Assembly (NCBI RefSeq): GCF_003570905.1 | Contig: NZ_QXJM01000039.1 | Coordinates: 992,001 to 1,056,000, forward strand | Length of the DNA stretch: 64,000 bases | DNA from: Cohnella faecalis | GTDB lineage: Bacteria; Bacillota; Bacilli; Paenibacillales; Paenibacillaceae | Direction: 5' to 3' | Shown: piece by piece, positions 16,952 to 25,572 of the stretch | Position numbering within the stretch: position 1 is the stretch's first letter | How the letters are laid out: each line of letters opens with the position of its first letter | Position numbers and translations under genes: made by a program | The notes under the pieces: model-generated | The model's input: the letters and a program-made list of their open reading frames with translations, nothing else | What the model was told of the DNA's origin: nothing | The model's database searches: none

Positions 16952-17938
16952 ATGAATAGCCAGCTGCGAACATTCCTGTCTTTGGCGGATGCGGTCATTA
17001 TTACGGACGAGGAGCATACCATTCTGGCGGTGAACGCCGCTTACGAGACGATTACGGGCTACGCTTCGGATCAGATTATCGGTAAGGGGGCTGGGGTTCT
17101 GAGGTCGCCCTACACTCCCGCATCGACTTACAAGAGTATGAAAGAAGCGATTCATTCCGGCAGCAGTTGGTCCGGAGTGTTCACGAACCATAAGCGGAAC
17201 CGGGAGCTGTGGCACTCTTCCATTACGATTACTCCGTTCGAGATGGAAGGAACAACGTATTTCGTCGGAATGTTCCGGGAGCTGGAGCAGTTGGATCGGG
17301 GCTATTATTTGGACGACGAGCGAGTGGGACAAATTCAAGGCTCGCTGCTCAAGGTGCTGGCTATCTCGTGCGAAATCCGGGACCCCGGCATCGAATCCCA
17401 CTTGTTGAGAGTTCAGAACTTGACCGAGCAGCTCGTTCGGAAGCATAACGACAGGCTCGGGTTAAAGCTCCGCCCGTCTTACTTATCCCGGATCGCCCAT
17501 TCGAGCATCCTGCACGATATCGGCAAATCGTCGATTCCGGAAGGCATTCTGTACAAGCCGGGCCCTCTCGCGGACTACGAACGAAAAATTATCGAGATGC
17601 ATACGCTGATCGGCGTAGATATCGTGGACAAGATTTATGCCGAACTGGATGACGAGCTGTTCGAGAGCGAGCTCGCGACAGCCAAAAATATCATTCTGCA
17701 TCATCATGAGCGATGGGACGGTACCGGCTATCCCCACCGCCTTCAAGGAGACCAAATTCCGCTGGAGGCGCGAATTGTCAGCGTCGTCGATGTTTTCGAC
17801 GCGTTGACGACCAAGCGTCCCTACAAAGAAAAATGGGATGCCGAGACAGCCCTCCGTTATTTGACCGAGCAGAAGGGGAAGCAATTCGATCCTGAGATCG
17901 TGGATTCTTTTCTAGCGATGAATACCGTGGTAAAGTAA
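16952..17938 (+). CDS. PAS / HD-GYP domain protein (putative c-di-GMP phosphodiesterase)
   Basis: A 328-aa cytosolic protein. The N-terminal PAS domain (about 5-115; ADAVIITDEEHTILAVN, YETITGYA, conserved VGMFRELEQL end) is joined to an HD-GYP domain (about 140-320). HD residues are in ILHDIGKSSIP, followed by HHHERWDGTGYPHRLQGDQIPLEARI with the diagnostic GYP, and VVDVFDALTTKRPYK. HD-GYP enzymes hydrolyse c-di-GMP, although degenerate relatives exist; the key residues look present. Start ATG 16952 has GAGG 7 bp upstream. The next gene, 54 bp downstream, is a ComFB-family protein, a family with c-di-GMP-binding members. Confidence 0.88.
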   Translation: MNSQLRTFLSLADAVIITDEEHTILAVNAAYETITGYASDQIIGKGAGVLRSPYTPASTYKSMKEAIHSGSSWSGVFTNHKRNRELWHSSITITPFEMEGTTYFVGMFRELEQLDRGYYLDDERVGQIQGSLLKVLAISCEIRDPGIESHLLRVQNLTEQLVRKHNDRLGLKLRPSYLSRIAHSSILHDIGKSSIPEGILYKPGPLADYERKIIEMHTLIGVDIVDKIYAELDDELFESELATAKNIILHHHERWDGTGYPHRLQGDQIPLEARIVSVVDVFDALTTKRPYKEKWDAETALRYLTEQKGKQFDPEIVDSFLAMNTVVK

Positions 17939-17992
17939 TAGAGATCGGATTAATGAATGAAAAAATGACTCGAGCGGAATAGGAGTGACACG

Positions 17993-18277
17993 GTGAAATT
18001 ATCTCAAGAATTGTCGGTCCTCAATGCGATGGAGCCCATCGTCATATCCACGTTCGAGACCCATATGCTGGGCAGCGCTTCGCTTTCGTGCAGCTGCAAC
18101 AAATGCCAGCTCGATATCGTGCTGTTGGCTCTGAACCATTTGCCTCCCCGGTATACGTCCAGCCAGGCGGGGGAAGCGTACATCAAGGCGCAGTACATGG
18201 ATCCTCAGCTGCAATCCGACGTGCTGAAGGAATTGGCCAAAGCCGCGTCGGTGATCGGGAGCAATCCGAATCATTAG
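17993..18277 (+). CDS. ComFB family protein
   Basis: A 94-aa protein matching the late-competence ComFB family: AMEPIVISTFETHML at the N-terminus, cysteine cluster SCSCNKCQLDIVLLALNHLPPRY (family signature CNCxRCxxDVxALALNxLPPRY), and GEAYIKAQYMDPQ. The clustered cysteines suggest a metal site. GTG start with AGGAG 7 bp upstream. It probably shares a transcript with the HD-GYP gene and ends at a strong terminator. Cyanobacterial ComFB proteins have been reported to bind c-di-GMP; a receptor role here is inference from that and from gene order. Confidence 0.85.
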   Translation: MKLSQELSVLNAMEPIVISTFETHMLGSASLSCSCNKCQLDIVLLALNHLPPRYTSSQAGEAYIKAQYMDPQLQSDVLKELAKAASVIGSNPNH

Positions 18278-18300
18278 CAAATTGGCGAATACGCGGAACG

Positions 18301-18354
18301 AACAAGCCTCCAACTCCACTTTGACGGTGGCGTTGGAGGCTTGTTCGTTTTTTT
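18301..18354. terminator. Bidirectional terminator between comFB-like gene and sporulation-type kinase
   Basis: AACAAGCCTCCAAC and GTTGGAGGCTTGTT form a 14-bp perfect stem with an extended TCCACT/GGTGG inner part, followed by TTTTTTT. It abuts the stop of the convergent kinase gene. Confidence 0.88.
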
Positions 18355-20629
18355 AGTTTTTCCTCATCGGGAGCCAGATTTCGACGCAGGTGCCTTTGCC
18401 GAGCCGGCTGCTAACAAGGATGTGGCCCTTATGGTTGGCTATGATTCGTTGGCAGACCATGAGTCCAAGTCCGTTGCCTGACGGCTTCTTCGTGAAGAAC
18501 GGCTCTCCGAGGCGAGGCAGCTCGTCTTCGGGGATGCCGCAGCCGTTGTCGATGATCCGGATCGCAGCGGCTTGCTCATCCGGAATATGGTTGAGCTCGA
18601 TCGTAATCGTACCGCCGTTCGGCATCGCCTCGATGCTGTTTTTCATAATGTTGACGAATACTTGCTTAAGCTGGTTCGTATCGCAAATGAGAGACGGGAC
18701 CTTCAAGGCGAATTTCGTTTCGAACCGCACGTTGGACAAGCTCGCTTGGGAATCGAGAAGCATAATAATATCGTGCAAAATGTGCTGTAGATACCCCGGC
18801 TGAAAGTGGCTGACCTGAGGCTTGGCGAGTACCAAAAACTCGCTTACGATGAAATTGATCCGATCAAGCTCGGAGAGCATGACATCGAGGTGTATGTCGG
18901 ATAACGAACCTTTCTTCTGATGCAATTGCACGAAGCCTCTCAAGGTCGTCAACGGATTCCGAATTTCGTGGGCGACGCCGGCGGCCAACTGCCCGACGAC
19001 GGACAGCTTCTCCGATCGGCGGATGACTTCTTCGGTTTCTTTGCGCGCGGTAATGTTCCGGGATATTTCCGCGATGGAGACGATTTCCCCGGCCTCGTTC
19101 CTGATCGGCGATACCGTAATGCTCACATCGATCGACTGCCCGTCTTTTTTGCGTCTGACCGTCTCATGATCGGCGACCGATTCTCCGCGTAATACTCGGC
19201 CGCGAATATCCTCGTATTCCCTCAGCAAGTCGTCCGGAATATCCTGCTGAGGCTTGTTTAACGCTTCCTCGGCGCTCCATCCGTACATTTTTTCGAACGC
19301 ATGATTGATCTGAATAACCTGGCCATGCAAATCGGTGACATGGATTGCATCCCACGTCTGATTGACGAACGATTCCAAATACTCTTTCGTGCTCTTTAGC
19401 TCGGCTGCGGATTCCTTCAGTTGCCCCGTATAGGTCTGAAGATTACGCGCCATCGTATTGACCCTGGAGGAGAGCAAGCCTAACTCGTCATGGCTGCGGA
19501 TAGCCATTCTTTTGTCGAACTTGCCTTGAGCGATTTCGTTGACGTTGCGCAATATTTGACGGAGCGGCCGGATCAGGAAGCCGGCAATGATATAGCTGGC
19601 GAGCCATGCGGCGAGGACAAGCCCGAGCGAGATCGTCGAATGGAGAAACAGCTGGTGATTCAACGATTTTTCAATCGCCTTCAGGTCGAAGCTTACTCCA
19701 ACGACAAACTTCGTCTGCGCGCCCAAAGAAATAAAGCTTTTCATGACATGTTTCCCATTCAAGTATTCGGTCGTCGTCAGCATTTCGCCCGTCTTGGCCG
19801 TATACCGGACGTTATTGATATCGTTTTCTAAGTCCCTAAACGTATATTCGCCGAAGGCGATGTCGCGCACGTCCAAATTCCGTACCAGCTTGCCCTTCTT
19901 CATTTTGATGATCGGAGGCATGCCGAAGAACTCCGGATCGAAGCCTGTAATTCCAAGTATGTCCGGATTATCGGCCAGCAGGTTGCGGACGAGCGCGTTC
20001 GTGCCGATATTGTTCTCAAAATCGATGAATGTTTGCGCGTTGATATACGGATTGATGATATAGTCGGTCGTGCCGTCGTAATAGTAGCCCCATTTGTTTA
20101 TCTGATCCGGATTGGAGCTCGCGTATTGAATCGGTCCGGCCCAGAAGTTTGTCAGCTTCTGTCCTTGACTGACGGTAACCGGCTGCAGCTCGAATAACTG
20201 GGTGAATGCCGTATACCAGTAGTCCCACGATTTGGCGCCGGTATCGTTAATTTCACTGGGATCCGACGATTTGACCGGGATAATATTATCTGCTGTGCGC
20301 TTCCACAGCGTAATTTGGTCGACGCCGAGCTTGCGGCTTAGAAGGACCAATTGCTCGTTGCGGACCTGATCGATACGAGGGTCCAGCTCATTCTGGATCG
20401 CAATGGCGGCCGCGCGGAGCCTTTCGCCGATTGTATCCTCCATGAACCGACGGGATTTTTCCGAAGCTTGCAGGGAGGTGCCGATCTGTTTGGCGATTGT
20501 CAGCATCTGCTGCTCGGCGCCGTCCTGGAGCTCTTCCTTCGAAGAGAAATAGTAAATCGATATGTTCAACGATAGGATGGCTGTTGCAATCAACGAGATG
20601 AACAGCGCGAGCTTCGCTTTGATAGACAC
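18353..20629 (-). CDS. Sporulation-type sensor kinase (sensor, HAMP, PAS, HisKA, HATPase)
   Basis: A 758-aa membrane kinase. Helix 1 (about 8-28), a large extracytoplasmic Cache-like sensor (about 30-330), helix 2 (about 333-357), HAMP (about 358-410), PAS with PAC (about 425-535), then HisKA SVVGQLAAGVAHEIRNPLTT and HATPase (N-box VNIMKNSIEAM, G1 DNGCGIP, G2 GNGLGLMV). The H-box and overall plan match KinA/KinE-type kinases that feed the Spo0F phosphorelay, so control of sporulation entry is a reasonable inference. Start is GTG 20629 with GGAGG 8 bp upstream. No cognate regulator is adjacent, as expected for phosphorelay kinases. Confidence 0.88.
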   Translation of the reverse strand: MSIKAKLALFISLIATAILSLNISIYYFSSKEELQDGAEQQMLTIAKQIGTSLQASEKSRRFMEDTIGERLRAAAIAIQNELDPRIDQVRNEQLVLLSRKLGVDQITLWKRTADNIIPVKSSDPSEINDTGAKSWDYWYTAFTQLFELQPVTVSQGQKLTNFWAGPIQYASSNPDQINKWGYYYDGTTDYIINPYINAQTFIDFENNIGTNALVRNLLADNPDILGITGFDPEFFGMPPIIKMKKGKLVRNLDVRDIAFGEYTFRDLENDINNVRYTAKTGEMLTTTEYLNGKHVMKSFISLGAQTKFVVGVSFDLKAIEKSLNHQLFLHSTISLGLVLAAWLASYIIAGFLIRPLRQILRNVNEIAQGKFDKRMAIRSHDELGLLSSRVNTMARNLQTYTGQLKESAAELKSTKEYLESFVNQTWDAIHVTDLHGQVIQINHAFEKMYGWSAEEALNKPQQDIPDDLLREYEDIRGRVLRGESVADHETVRRKKDGQSIDVSITVSPIRNEAGEIVSIAEISRNITARKETEEVIRRSEKLSVVGQLAAGVAHEIRNPLTTLRGFVQLHQKKGSLSDIHLDVMLSELDRINFIVSEFLVLAKPQVSHFQPGYLQHILHDIIMLLDSQASLSNVRFETKFALKVPSLICDTNQLKQVFVNIMKNSIEAMPNGGTITIELNHIPDEQAAAIRIIDNGCGIPEDELPRLGEPFFTKKPSGNGLGLMVCQRIIANHKGHILVSSRLGKGTCVEIWLPMRKN

Positions 20630-20734
20630 GTCACTTGCCTCCGAAATATCTAGGTTTGACCTATGTATGTATTTATATATTCGACATCATTCGACAACTT
20701 CCTTTTAGCATGAAACGGTGCTTCGGACGGCATA

Positions 20735-20935
20735 GGCCCAAGTAACTGCAAAATGTACCGTTATTGTATAAGATAATCCCGTTTCTTAGGAAGATAAATG
20801 CATAATATACAGTTAATTATGTAGAAATTCCTCATTAACCGAGTTTGCGAGTAAATTAGCTGTACGTTGTGCATTTCCGTCAAATTCATTTGCCGCCATC
20901 TGTTTTGTTAACTGTATGTTCTGCAAGTAAATGCA
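20735..20935. repeat. Dispersed AT-rich palindromic repeat block
   Basis: Contains TGCAAAATGTACC at 20747 (one mismatch to the 15103 motif), then AAATGCATAATATACAGTTAATT facing AAATTAGCTGTACGTTGTGCATTT as an imperfect inverted repeat of about 24 bp, and a further TAACTGTATGTTCTGCA. Part of a 708-bp gene-free gap (20630-21337). Confidence 0.55.
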
Positions 20936-20983
20936 GGGCTTCTTTTAGAGTCGGGCGGACCTATAGCATGAATATCGGAATTT

Positions 20984-21195
20984 TGGCGGCATATCGGTAG
21001 TCTAATGAAGTCCGAGGCACTCTGGCAGCATAGCGGAAGCTTAATGAAGTCCGAGGCACTCTGGGAGTATATCGGAAGCTTAATGAAGTCCGAGGCACCC
21101 TGAGAGCGTAGCGGAAGTTTAATAAGTCCAAGGTACCCTGAGAGCATAGCGGAAGCTGGGTGGAGTCCCGGGCGCTCTCGCAGCATCTGCCGGAA
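20984..21195. repeat. 39-bp degenerate tandem repeat (about 5 copies)
   Basis: AATGAAGTCCGAGGCAC starts at 21004, 21043 and 21082, exactly 39 bp apart; two further, more diverged copies follow, the fourth missing one base. On the minus strand it gives a 13-residue repeat frame that I do not consider a gene. Confidence 0.8.
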
Positions 21196-21261
21196 ATCCG
21201 AAGCCGGTCGGTCGGAATAATCGCTCGATCGGGTGAAGGAGAGGCAGAATCGCCGAATAGG

Positions 21262-21305
21262 AAAAGGCTGCCTCCAAGGTCTGAATGACCGAAGAGACAG
21301 CCTCT
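21262..21305 (-). terminator. Terminator of the uronate operon
   Basis: On the minus strand AGGCTGTCTCTTCGGTC pairs with GACCTTGGAGGCAGCCT (with internal mismatches), followed by TTTT. It lies about 30 bp after the kdgA stop. Confidence 0.75.
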
Positions 21306-21337
21306 GCGCGTCGAATCTAATTTAGGCGATTTCCCTT

Positions 21338-22009
21338 TTAGGAAAGGCCTTTTGCTTTTCGATAGGCGTCGATATATTCGGCCGACCTGCGGCGGATGAG
21401 CTCGTAGTCGCCCGTCTTCACAGCTTCGTTCGTCAAGTCCGAGCCGATTCCGACGGCCACGGCGCCGGCGCGGATCCAGTCGCCAAGATTGGCGAGGTTG
21501 ACGCCCCCGGTAGGCATGAGATTCGCCTGCGGAAGCGGACCCTTGATGGCGGAGATGGTCGAAGGCGAGTAGAGGTTGCCCGGGAACAGCTTGCAGATGT
21601 CCACGCCGAGCTCCAGCGCCTCTTGAATTTCCTTGACGGTCATGACGCCTGGCATTATGGGCACCCGGTACCGATTGCAGAGGGCGACGGTTGCCGGATT
21701 CAGAGACGGTCCGACGACGAATTCGGCTCCGGCCAGTATGGCGGCGCGGGCCGTCTCCGGATCGAGCGCGGTGCCGACGCCGATAATGGCGTAACGATCC
21801 GAATCGGGGGCGGCCGAGGCGGAATACTTCTTCGCAAGAGTCTCGATCGCTTGCAAGGCGAAGGGAACGGTCATCGTCACCTCGATGACTTTGATGTCGC
21901 CCGCGATCGCTTGCTCCGCCATGGCGACGACGTCCTCCGCCGACTTGCCGCGCAATACCGCGACGACGCCTTCGTTCACGATTTGCTGGACGATTTTCAG
22001 CTTTTTCAT
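21338..22009 (-). CDS. kdgA: KDPG / KHG aldolase
   Basis: A 223-aa class I aldolase cleaving 2-keto-3-deoxy-6-phosphogluconate to pyruvate and glyceraldehyde-3-phosphate, the last step of the uronate branch. Family features: VVAVLRGKSAEDVVAMAEQ, catalytic Glu in KVIEVTMT, GVGTALDPETARAAI, Schiff-base Lys in DICKLFPGN, and MPTGGVNLANLGDWI phosphate-binding region. ATG 22009 has GGAG 8 bp upstream; the longer frame 5' of it overlaps kdgK and is rejected. Last gene of kduI-regulator-kduD-kdgK-kdgA, 17 bp after kdgK. Confidence 0.95.
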   Translation of the reverse strand: MKKLKIVQQIVNEGVVAVLRGKSAEDVVAMAEQAIAGDIKVIEVTMTVPFALQAIETLAKKYSASAAPDSDRYAIIGVGTALDPETARAAILAGAEFVVGPSLNPATVALCNRYRVPIMPGVMTVKEIQEALELGVDICKLFPGNLYSPSTISAIKGPLPQANLMPTGGVNLANLGDWIRAGAVAVGIGSDLTNEAVKTGDYELIRRRSAEYIDAYRKAKGLS

Positions 22010-22026
22010 GGTGTATGCTCCATCTC

Positions 22027-22995
22027 CTAACGTTCTACATGACCTTTGCCGCCGAGCACGGCTTCGACTTCCTCCGACGTTGGGAGGCCTTCCCAATCAC
22101 CGTATGCCTGAACCGCCAACGAACCGAGAAGGTTGCCGAGACGAACCGCTTCCCCAAGCGGCTTCCGCTTCAGCACTCCCGACAGGAATCCGGCGCAGAA
22201 GGCGTCGCCCGCCCCGACGGTGTCGACGACCTGCTTCGCTTTGAAATAGGGAATTTCAGTCAGGCGGCCGTTCTCAAGCAAGTAGGTGACGTCCGCGCCG
22301 CCTTTGATGACGGACACGCCCGGCAGCTTGCCGAGCATACCGGATAGCGCGCCAAGATCGTCCGTTCCGTACAGCAGCTTCAGCTCGTCCAAGCCGGGCA
22401 AAAAATAATCGGCTTGCTCGGCGATCGGCAGAAGCGCCGCTCTCGCTTCGTCCGCGCTCCACAGCTTGAGGCGGATGTTCGGATCGAAGCAGATTTTGAC
22501 TCCGCGGGAGCGGGCGATCCTGACCGCTTCAAGCAGTGTCAGGCGGCAGCTTTCGCTAAGAGCGGGAGTAATGCCGGTTACGTGCAGAATGGTCGCGGAG
22601 CCGATATATTCGGCATCAAGCTCATCCGGCTGCATGGCGCTCATCGCCGATAGCTTCCGGTAGTAATAGACGGACGATTTTCCGGCAATCGACTCTCTCA
22701 TCATAAGGCCCGTAGGTCCGTTAGCCGAGAGAGCGGCTCTGGAGACGTCGACGCCTTCGCCGCGAAGCTTTTTCAATATGAACCGGCCCAGCGGATCGTT
22801 GCCGAGCCGGCCGAACCAGCCGACCCGATGTCCAAGCCGGGCCAGTCCGATGGCGACGTTGCTTTCCGCGCCGCCGAACAGCTTCTCCAGCGATGCGGCA
22901 TGCTCGATTCCTTTGGAAGAAGAGGGCATGAATAAAGCCATCGTCTCCCCGAAGGTGACGACCTCGGGTCCGTTCAGCAGAAGCGATTCGTTCAC
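22027..22995 (-). CDS. kdgK: 2-keto-3-deoxygluconate kinase (PfkB family)
   Basis: A 322-aa sugar kinase. PfkB features: EVVTFGETMALFMP at the start, GGAESNVAIGLARLGHRVGWFGRLGNDPLG, a YYYRKLSAMSAM substrate region typical of KDG kinases, DPNIRLKLW, and the C-terminal DTVGAGDAFCAGFL signature with catalytic Asp. It phosphorylates KDG to KDPG for the aldolase that follows. Start is GTG 22995 with GGAGG 8 bp upstream; the longer frame into the upstream gap lacks an SD. About 38 bp downstream of kduD. Confidence 0.93.
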   Translation of the reverse strand: MNESLLLNGPEVVTFGETMALFMPSSSKGIEHAASLEKLFGGAESNVAIGLARLGHRVGWFGRLGNDPLGRFILKKLRGEGVDVSRAALSANGPTGLMMRESIAGKSSVYYYRKLSAMSAMQPDELDAEYIGSATILHVTGITPALSESCRLTLLEAVRIARSRGVKICFDPNIRLKLWSADEARAALLPIAEQADYFLPGLDELKLLYGTDDLGALSGMLGKLPGVSVIKGGADVTYLLENGRLTEIPYFKAKQVVDTVGAGDAFCAGFLSGVLKRKPLGEAVRLGNLLGSLAVQAYGDWEGLPTSEEVEAVLGGKGHVER

Positions 22996-23033
22996 GTATA
23001 AGACCTCCAGATCCGATTTTGCGCAACTATGTT

Positions 23034-23792
23034 CTAACGATTCATCCAGCCGCCATCGACGCACAGCACGTGACCGTTCATGTAGTCCGACGCCGAGGAG
23101 GCGAGGAAGACGGCCGGTCCGACCAGGTCGACATCCGATCCCCAGCGTCCCGCCGGGATTCGTTCGAGAATGGCTTTGCTTCGGGCGGGATCGTTGCGAA
23201 GAGCTTCCGTGTTGTCCGTGCTCATGTAGCCGGGCGCGATGGCGTTAATCTGGACGCCCTTGCTCGCCCACTCGTTGGCGAGCGCTTTCGTCAGACCGGC
23301 GACCGCATGTTTGCTGGCCGTGTAGCCGGGCACGTTGATGCCGCCCTGGAACGACAGCATGGAGGCGATGTTAATTATTTTTCCCGATCCTTGGGCGATC
23401 ATGACGCGTCCGGCGGTTTGGGACAGTACGAACACCGAATTCAAGTTCACGTCGAGCACCTCCTGCCAATCGTCGTAGGAGTGCTCGGCAGCGGGCGTCC
23501 GGCGGATAATGCCTGCGTTGTTGACCAGAATATCCAGACGGCCGAGCTGCACGACCGTCTCTTCCACAAGACCTGCGAGCTTGGCGCGATCGCCGACGTC
23601 GGCTTGCAGCACGATAGCTTTCCGTCCCAGAGCCTCGATCTCGCGCTTCGCTTCGTCCGCCGGCGTCCGATTCGTTACGAGCGCGACGTCGGCACCCGCT
23701 TCCGCCAATCCTGCCGCGATGGCGCGACCCAGTCCGCGTCCCGCACCCGTTACGATTGCCGTGCGCCCCGTCAAATCAAACAGCTTTTTCAA
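23034..23792 (-). CDS. kduD: 2-keto-3-deoxygluconate-forming dehydrogenase (SDR family)
   Basis: A 252-aa short-chain dehydrogenase. Rossmann TGAGRGLG, NNAGIIRR, active-site Ser in IASMLSFQGG and YTASK, followed by NAIAPGYMSTDNTEALRND, the KduD-type C-terminal region. It reduces 2,5-diketo-3-deoxygluconate to KDG after KduI. Start is TTG 23792, with GGGAG 10 bp upstream, giving LKKLFDLTGRTAIVTG; this overlaps the 3' end of the regulator gene by 17 bp, suggesting coupled translation. Confidence 0.93.
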   Translation of the reverse strand: MKKLFDLTGRTAIVTGAGRGLGRAIAAGLAEAGADVALVTNRTPADEAKREIEALGRKAIVLQADVGDRAKLAGLVEETVVQLGRLDILVNNAGIIRRTPAAEHSYDDWQEVLDVNLNSVFVLSQTAGRVMIAQGSGKIINIASMLSFQGGINVPGYTASKHAVAGLTKALANEWASKGVQINAIAPGYMSTDNTEALRNDPARSKAILERIPAGRWGSDVDLVGPAVFLASSASDYMNGHVLCVDGGWMNR

Positions 23793-24534
23793 TTCGGACC
23801 GAGCTCCCTTCGTAGCGCCGAACCGTCTCATCGTCCAGTCCGGCATCCGTAATGATCAAATCGACATCTTGCAAGGAGGCGAACGTAAGCAACGTGGCGC
23901 GGTCGAATTTGCTATGGTCGGCAACCGCATACACTTCCTTAGCCCCTGTCATAAACGCTTTTTTCAGCTCGATAAGCTCCCCGGTGAATACGGACAGCCC
24001 GTATTTTTCGTGAATGCCCGCCGCCGACAGGAACACCTTCTGCACGTTGAGCCGAGTGACCCACTCCAGCGCGTCGTTGCCGATCAGCACGTTATGCTGG
24101 CGATACCCGCCGGGGACGACAAGCCGGATTTGTTCCTTGCCGACGAGCTCGCGTACGATCATCAGATCGTTCGTCAACACGGTCAGCGGCTCGTTCGGCA
24201 AGCGGCGGGCGATTTCCAGAGTCGTGCTGCCCGCGTCCAGCGCTATGACGTCCTCCGCCTGAATGTAACGAAGAGCATGGGCCGCGATAGCTTCCTTCTC
24301 TAGCGGAAACTTCGTATTCGGTATTTGCAGCAGGGGCAAAATAGTGTCGCTTCCTTGTATGGCAACGGCGCCTCCGTGTATGCGGCGAAGAAGGCCGTCG
24401 TCCTCCAGCTTTTCGAGATCTTCCCTTACGGTCTTAGGCGTAACGCCGAACCGGTCGCTTAGCTCCACGACTTTGACGGTTCCGTTCTCCTGAAGACGTT
24501 CCATAATAAATTGGTGTCTTGCGGCGGCCAACAT
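23776..24534 (-). CDS. DeoR/GlpR family transcriptional regulator of the uronate operon
   Basis: A 252-aa repressor. N-terminal DeoR helix-turn-helix (RHQFIMERLQENGTVKVVELSDRFGVTPKTVREDLEKLE, then LLRRIHGGAV), C-terminal DeoR sugar-phosphate sensor fold (DAGSTTLEIARRLP, LTVLTNDLMIV, GGYR, YAVADHSKFDR). Placed second in the operon it most likely senses a pathway intermediate and represses the promoter before kduI, where an inverted repeat is visible at 25413-25456. ATG 24534 has AAGGGG 9 bp upstream. Confidence 0.92.
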   Translation of the reverse strand: MLAAARHQFIMERLQENGTVKVVELSDRFGVTPKTVREDLEKLEDDGLLRRIHGGAVAIQGSDTILPLLQIPNTKFPLEKEAIAAHALRYIQAEDVIALDAGSTTLEIARRLPNEPLTVLTNDLMIVRELVGKEQIRLVVPGGYRQHNVLIGNDALEWVTRLNVQKVFLSAAGIHEKYGLSVFTGELIELKKAFMTGAKEVYAVADHSKFDRATLLTFASLQDVDLIITDAGLDDETVRRYEGSSVRIEKAV

Positions 24535-24561
24535 GAGGTCAAGCCCCTTCCGTCGTTTCTC

Positions 24562-25395
24562 TTATCTCAACGTGCTCATAGGGACGGCATCCATGTCCTT
24601 GAACGTGTAATTCTCGCCGGCCATGGCCCAGACGAACGCGTAGCTGCTCGTGCCCGCGCCCGAGTGGACGGACCATGCGGGGGAGATGACGGCTTGCTCG
24701 TTCGCCACGACGATATGGCGGGTTTCGTCCGGCTCCCCCATCATGTGGAAGACACGCGCATCTTCGCCGAGATTGAAGTACAAGTACGCCTCCATCCGGC
24801 GGTCGTGTACGTGCATAGGCATCGTGTTCCAGACGCTTCCCGGCTTGAACAGCGTAACGCCAAGCATAAGCTGGCAGCTTTGCACGCCGTTTTCGTGGAT
24901 GATCTGGTGAATGGTGCGTTCGTTCGAGGACTCCAGCGATCCGAGGTGGAGCGTGTTCGCTTCCTCGACGGACACTTTGCGTGTCGGGAACGTCGAGTGT
25001 GCGAGAGCGGAGGTGAAGTAAATTTTGGCGGGAGCAGCCGCGTCTTTGCTCGCCAGACGAACGTCCTTCGCTCCCTTGCCAACGTATAGCGTATCGAGCT
25101 TGCCGAGCTCGTAAGCTTCTCCGTCGACGGTAATGACCGCGATGCTGCTTCCGATATTAAAGAAGCCGATCTCGCGGCGTTCGAGGAAGAAGTCTGTTTT
25201 CAGCGTTTCTTGCGCTTCGAGCGCGAGCGCTTCGTCGGTCGGCTTGGCGCCGCCGACGATCAAGCGGTCTTCATGGGAATAGACCATCTTGATTTGACCG
25301 TCGACGAACAGCTCTTCGATTAGGTAATGGTGGCGGAGCTGGGCGGTATCGTATTTTTTGGCATCGGACGGGTTAGTGGAATGGCGAATTTCCAT
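24562..25395 (-). CDS. kduI: 4-deoxy-L-threo-5-hexosulose-uronate isomerase
   Basis: A 277-aa cupin-fold isomerase that converts the unsaturated-uronate product 5-keto-4-deoxyuronate to 2,5-diketo-3-deoxygluconate. Family features: N-terminal RHSTNPSDAKKYDTAQLRHHYL (partial), metal site in NTMPMHVHDRRMEAYLYF (two His and Glu), and C-terminal SPAWSVHSGAGTSSYAFVWAMAGEN. Length is normal. First gene of the operon. With kduD, kdgK and kdgA it makes a complete lower pathway for pectin or glycosaminoglycan-derived unsaturated uronates; no lyases are present in the window. Confidence 0.96.
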   Translation of the reverse strand: MEIRHSTNPSDAKKYDTAQLRHHYLIEELFVDGQIKMVYSHEDRLIVGGAKPTDEALALEAQETLKTDFFLERREIGFFNIGSSIAVITVDGEAYELGKLDTLYVGKGAKDVRLASKDAAAPAKIYFTSALAHSTFPTRKVSVEEANTLHLGSLESSNERTIHQIIHENGVQSCQLMLGVTLFKPGSVWNTMPMHVHDRRMEAYLYFNLGEDARVFHMMGEPDETRHIVVANEQAVISPAWSVHSGAGTSSYAFVWAMAGENYTFKDMDAVPMSTLR

Positions 25396-25412
25396 AATTT
25401 ATAACCTCCAAA

Positions 25413-25456
25413 TGTTCGAAAATGTTTGATTTTAATATATCACACATTATAGAACA
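25413..25456 (-). promoter_or_regulatory. Inverted-repeat operator before kduI
   Basis: TGTTCGAAAATG (25413-25424) and CATTATAGAACA (25445-25456) are inverted copies of TGTTCNANAATG matching at 10 of 12 positions, with a 20-bp gap. The upstream arm overlaps the -10 box, so binding would block transcription. Likely bound by the DeoR-type regulator in the operon. Confidence 0.6.
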
Positions 25457-25474
25457 ATATGACACGAAAACCAA
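25446..25474 (-). promoter_or_regulatory. Predicted kduI operon promoter
   Basis: On the minus strand TTGGTT, 17 bp, then a perfect TATAAT (plus-strand 25446-25451). Lies within the inverted-repeat operator. Confidence 0.6.
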
Positions 25475-25572
25475 ACTGTATTTTTGCAAATCGCGCCGAG
25501 GATTTAGAGTTGGAGCCGACAAAATGGTACAATAGCGGAAGGAAAGAACGTATGGAGGAAGGCGGAACGGTT

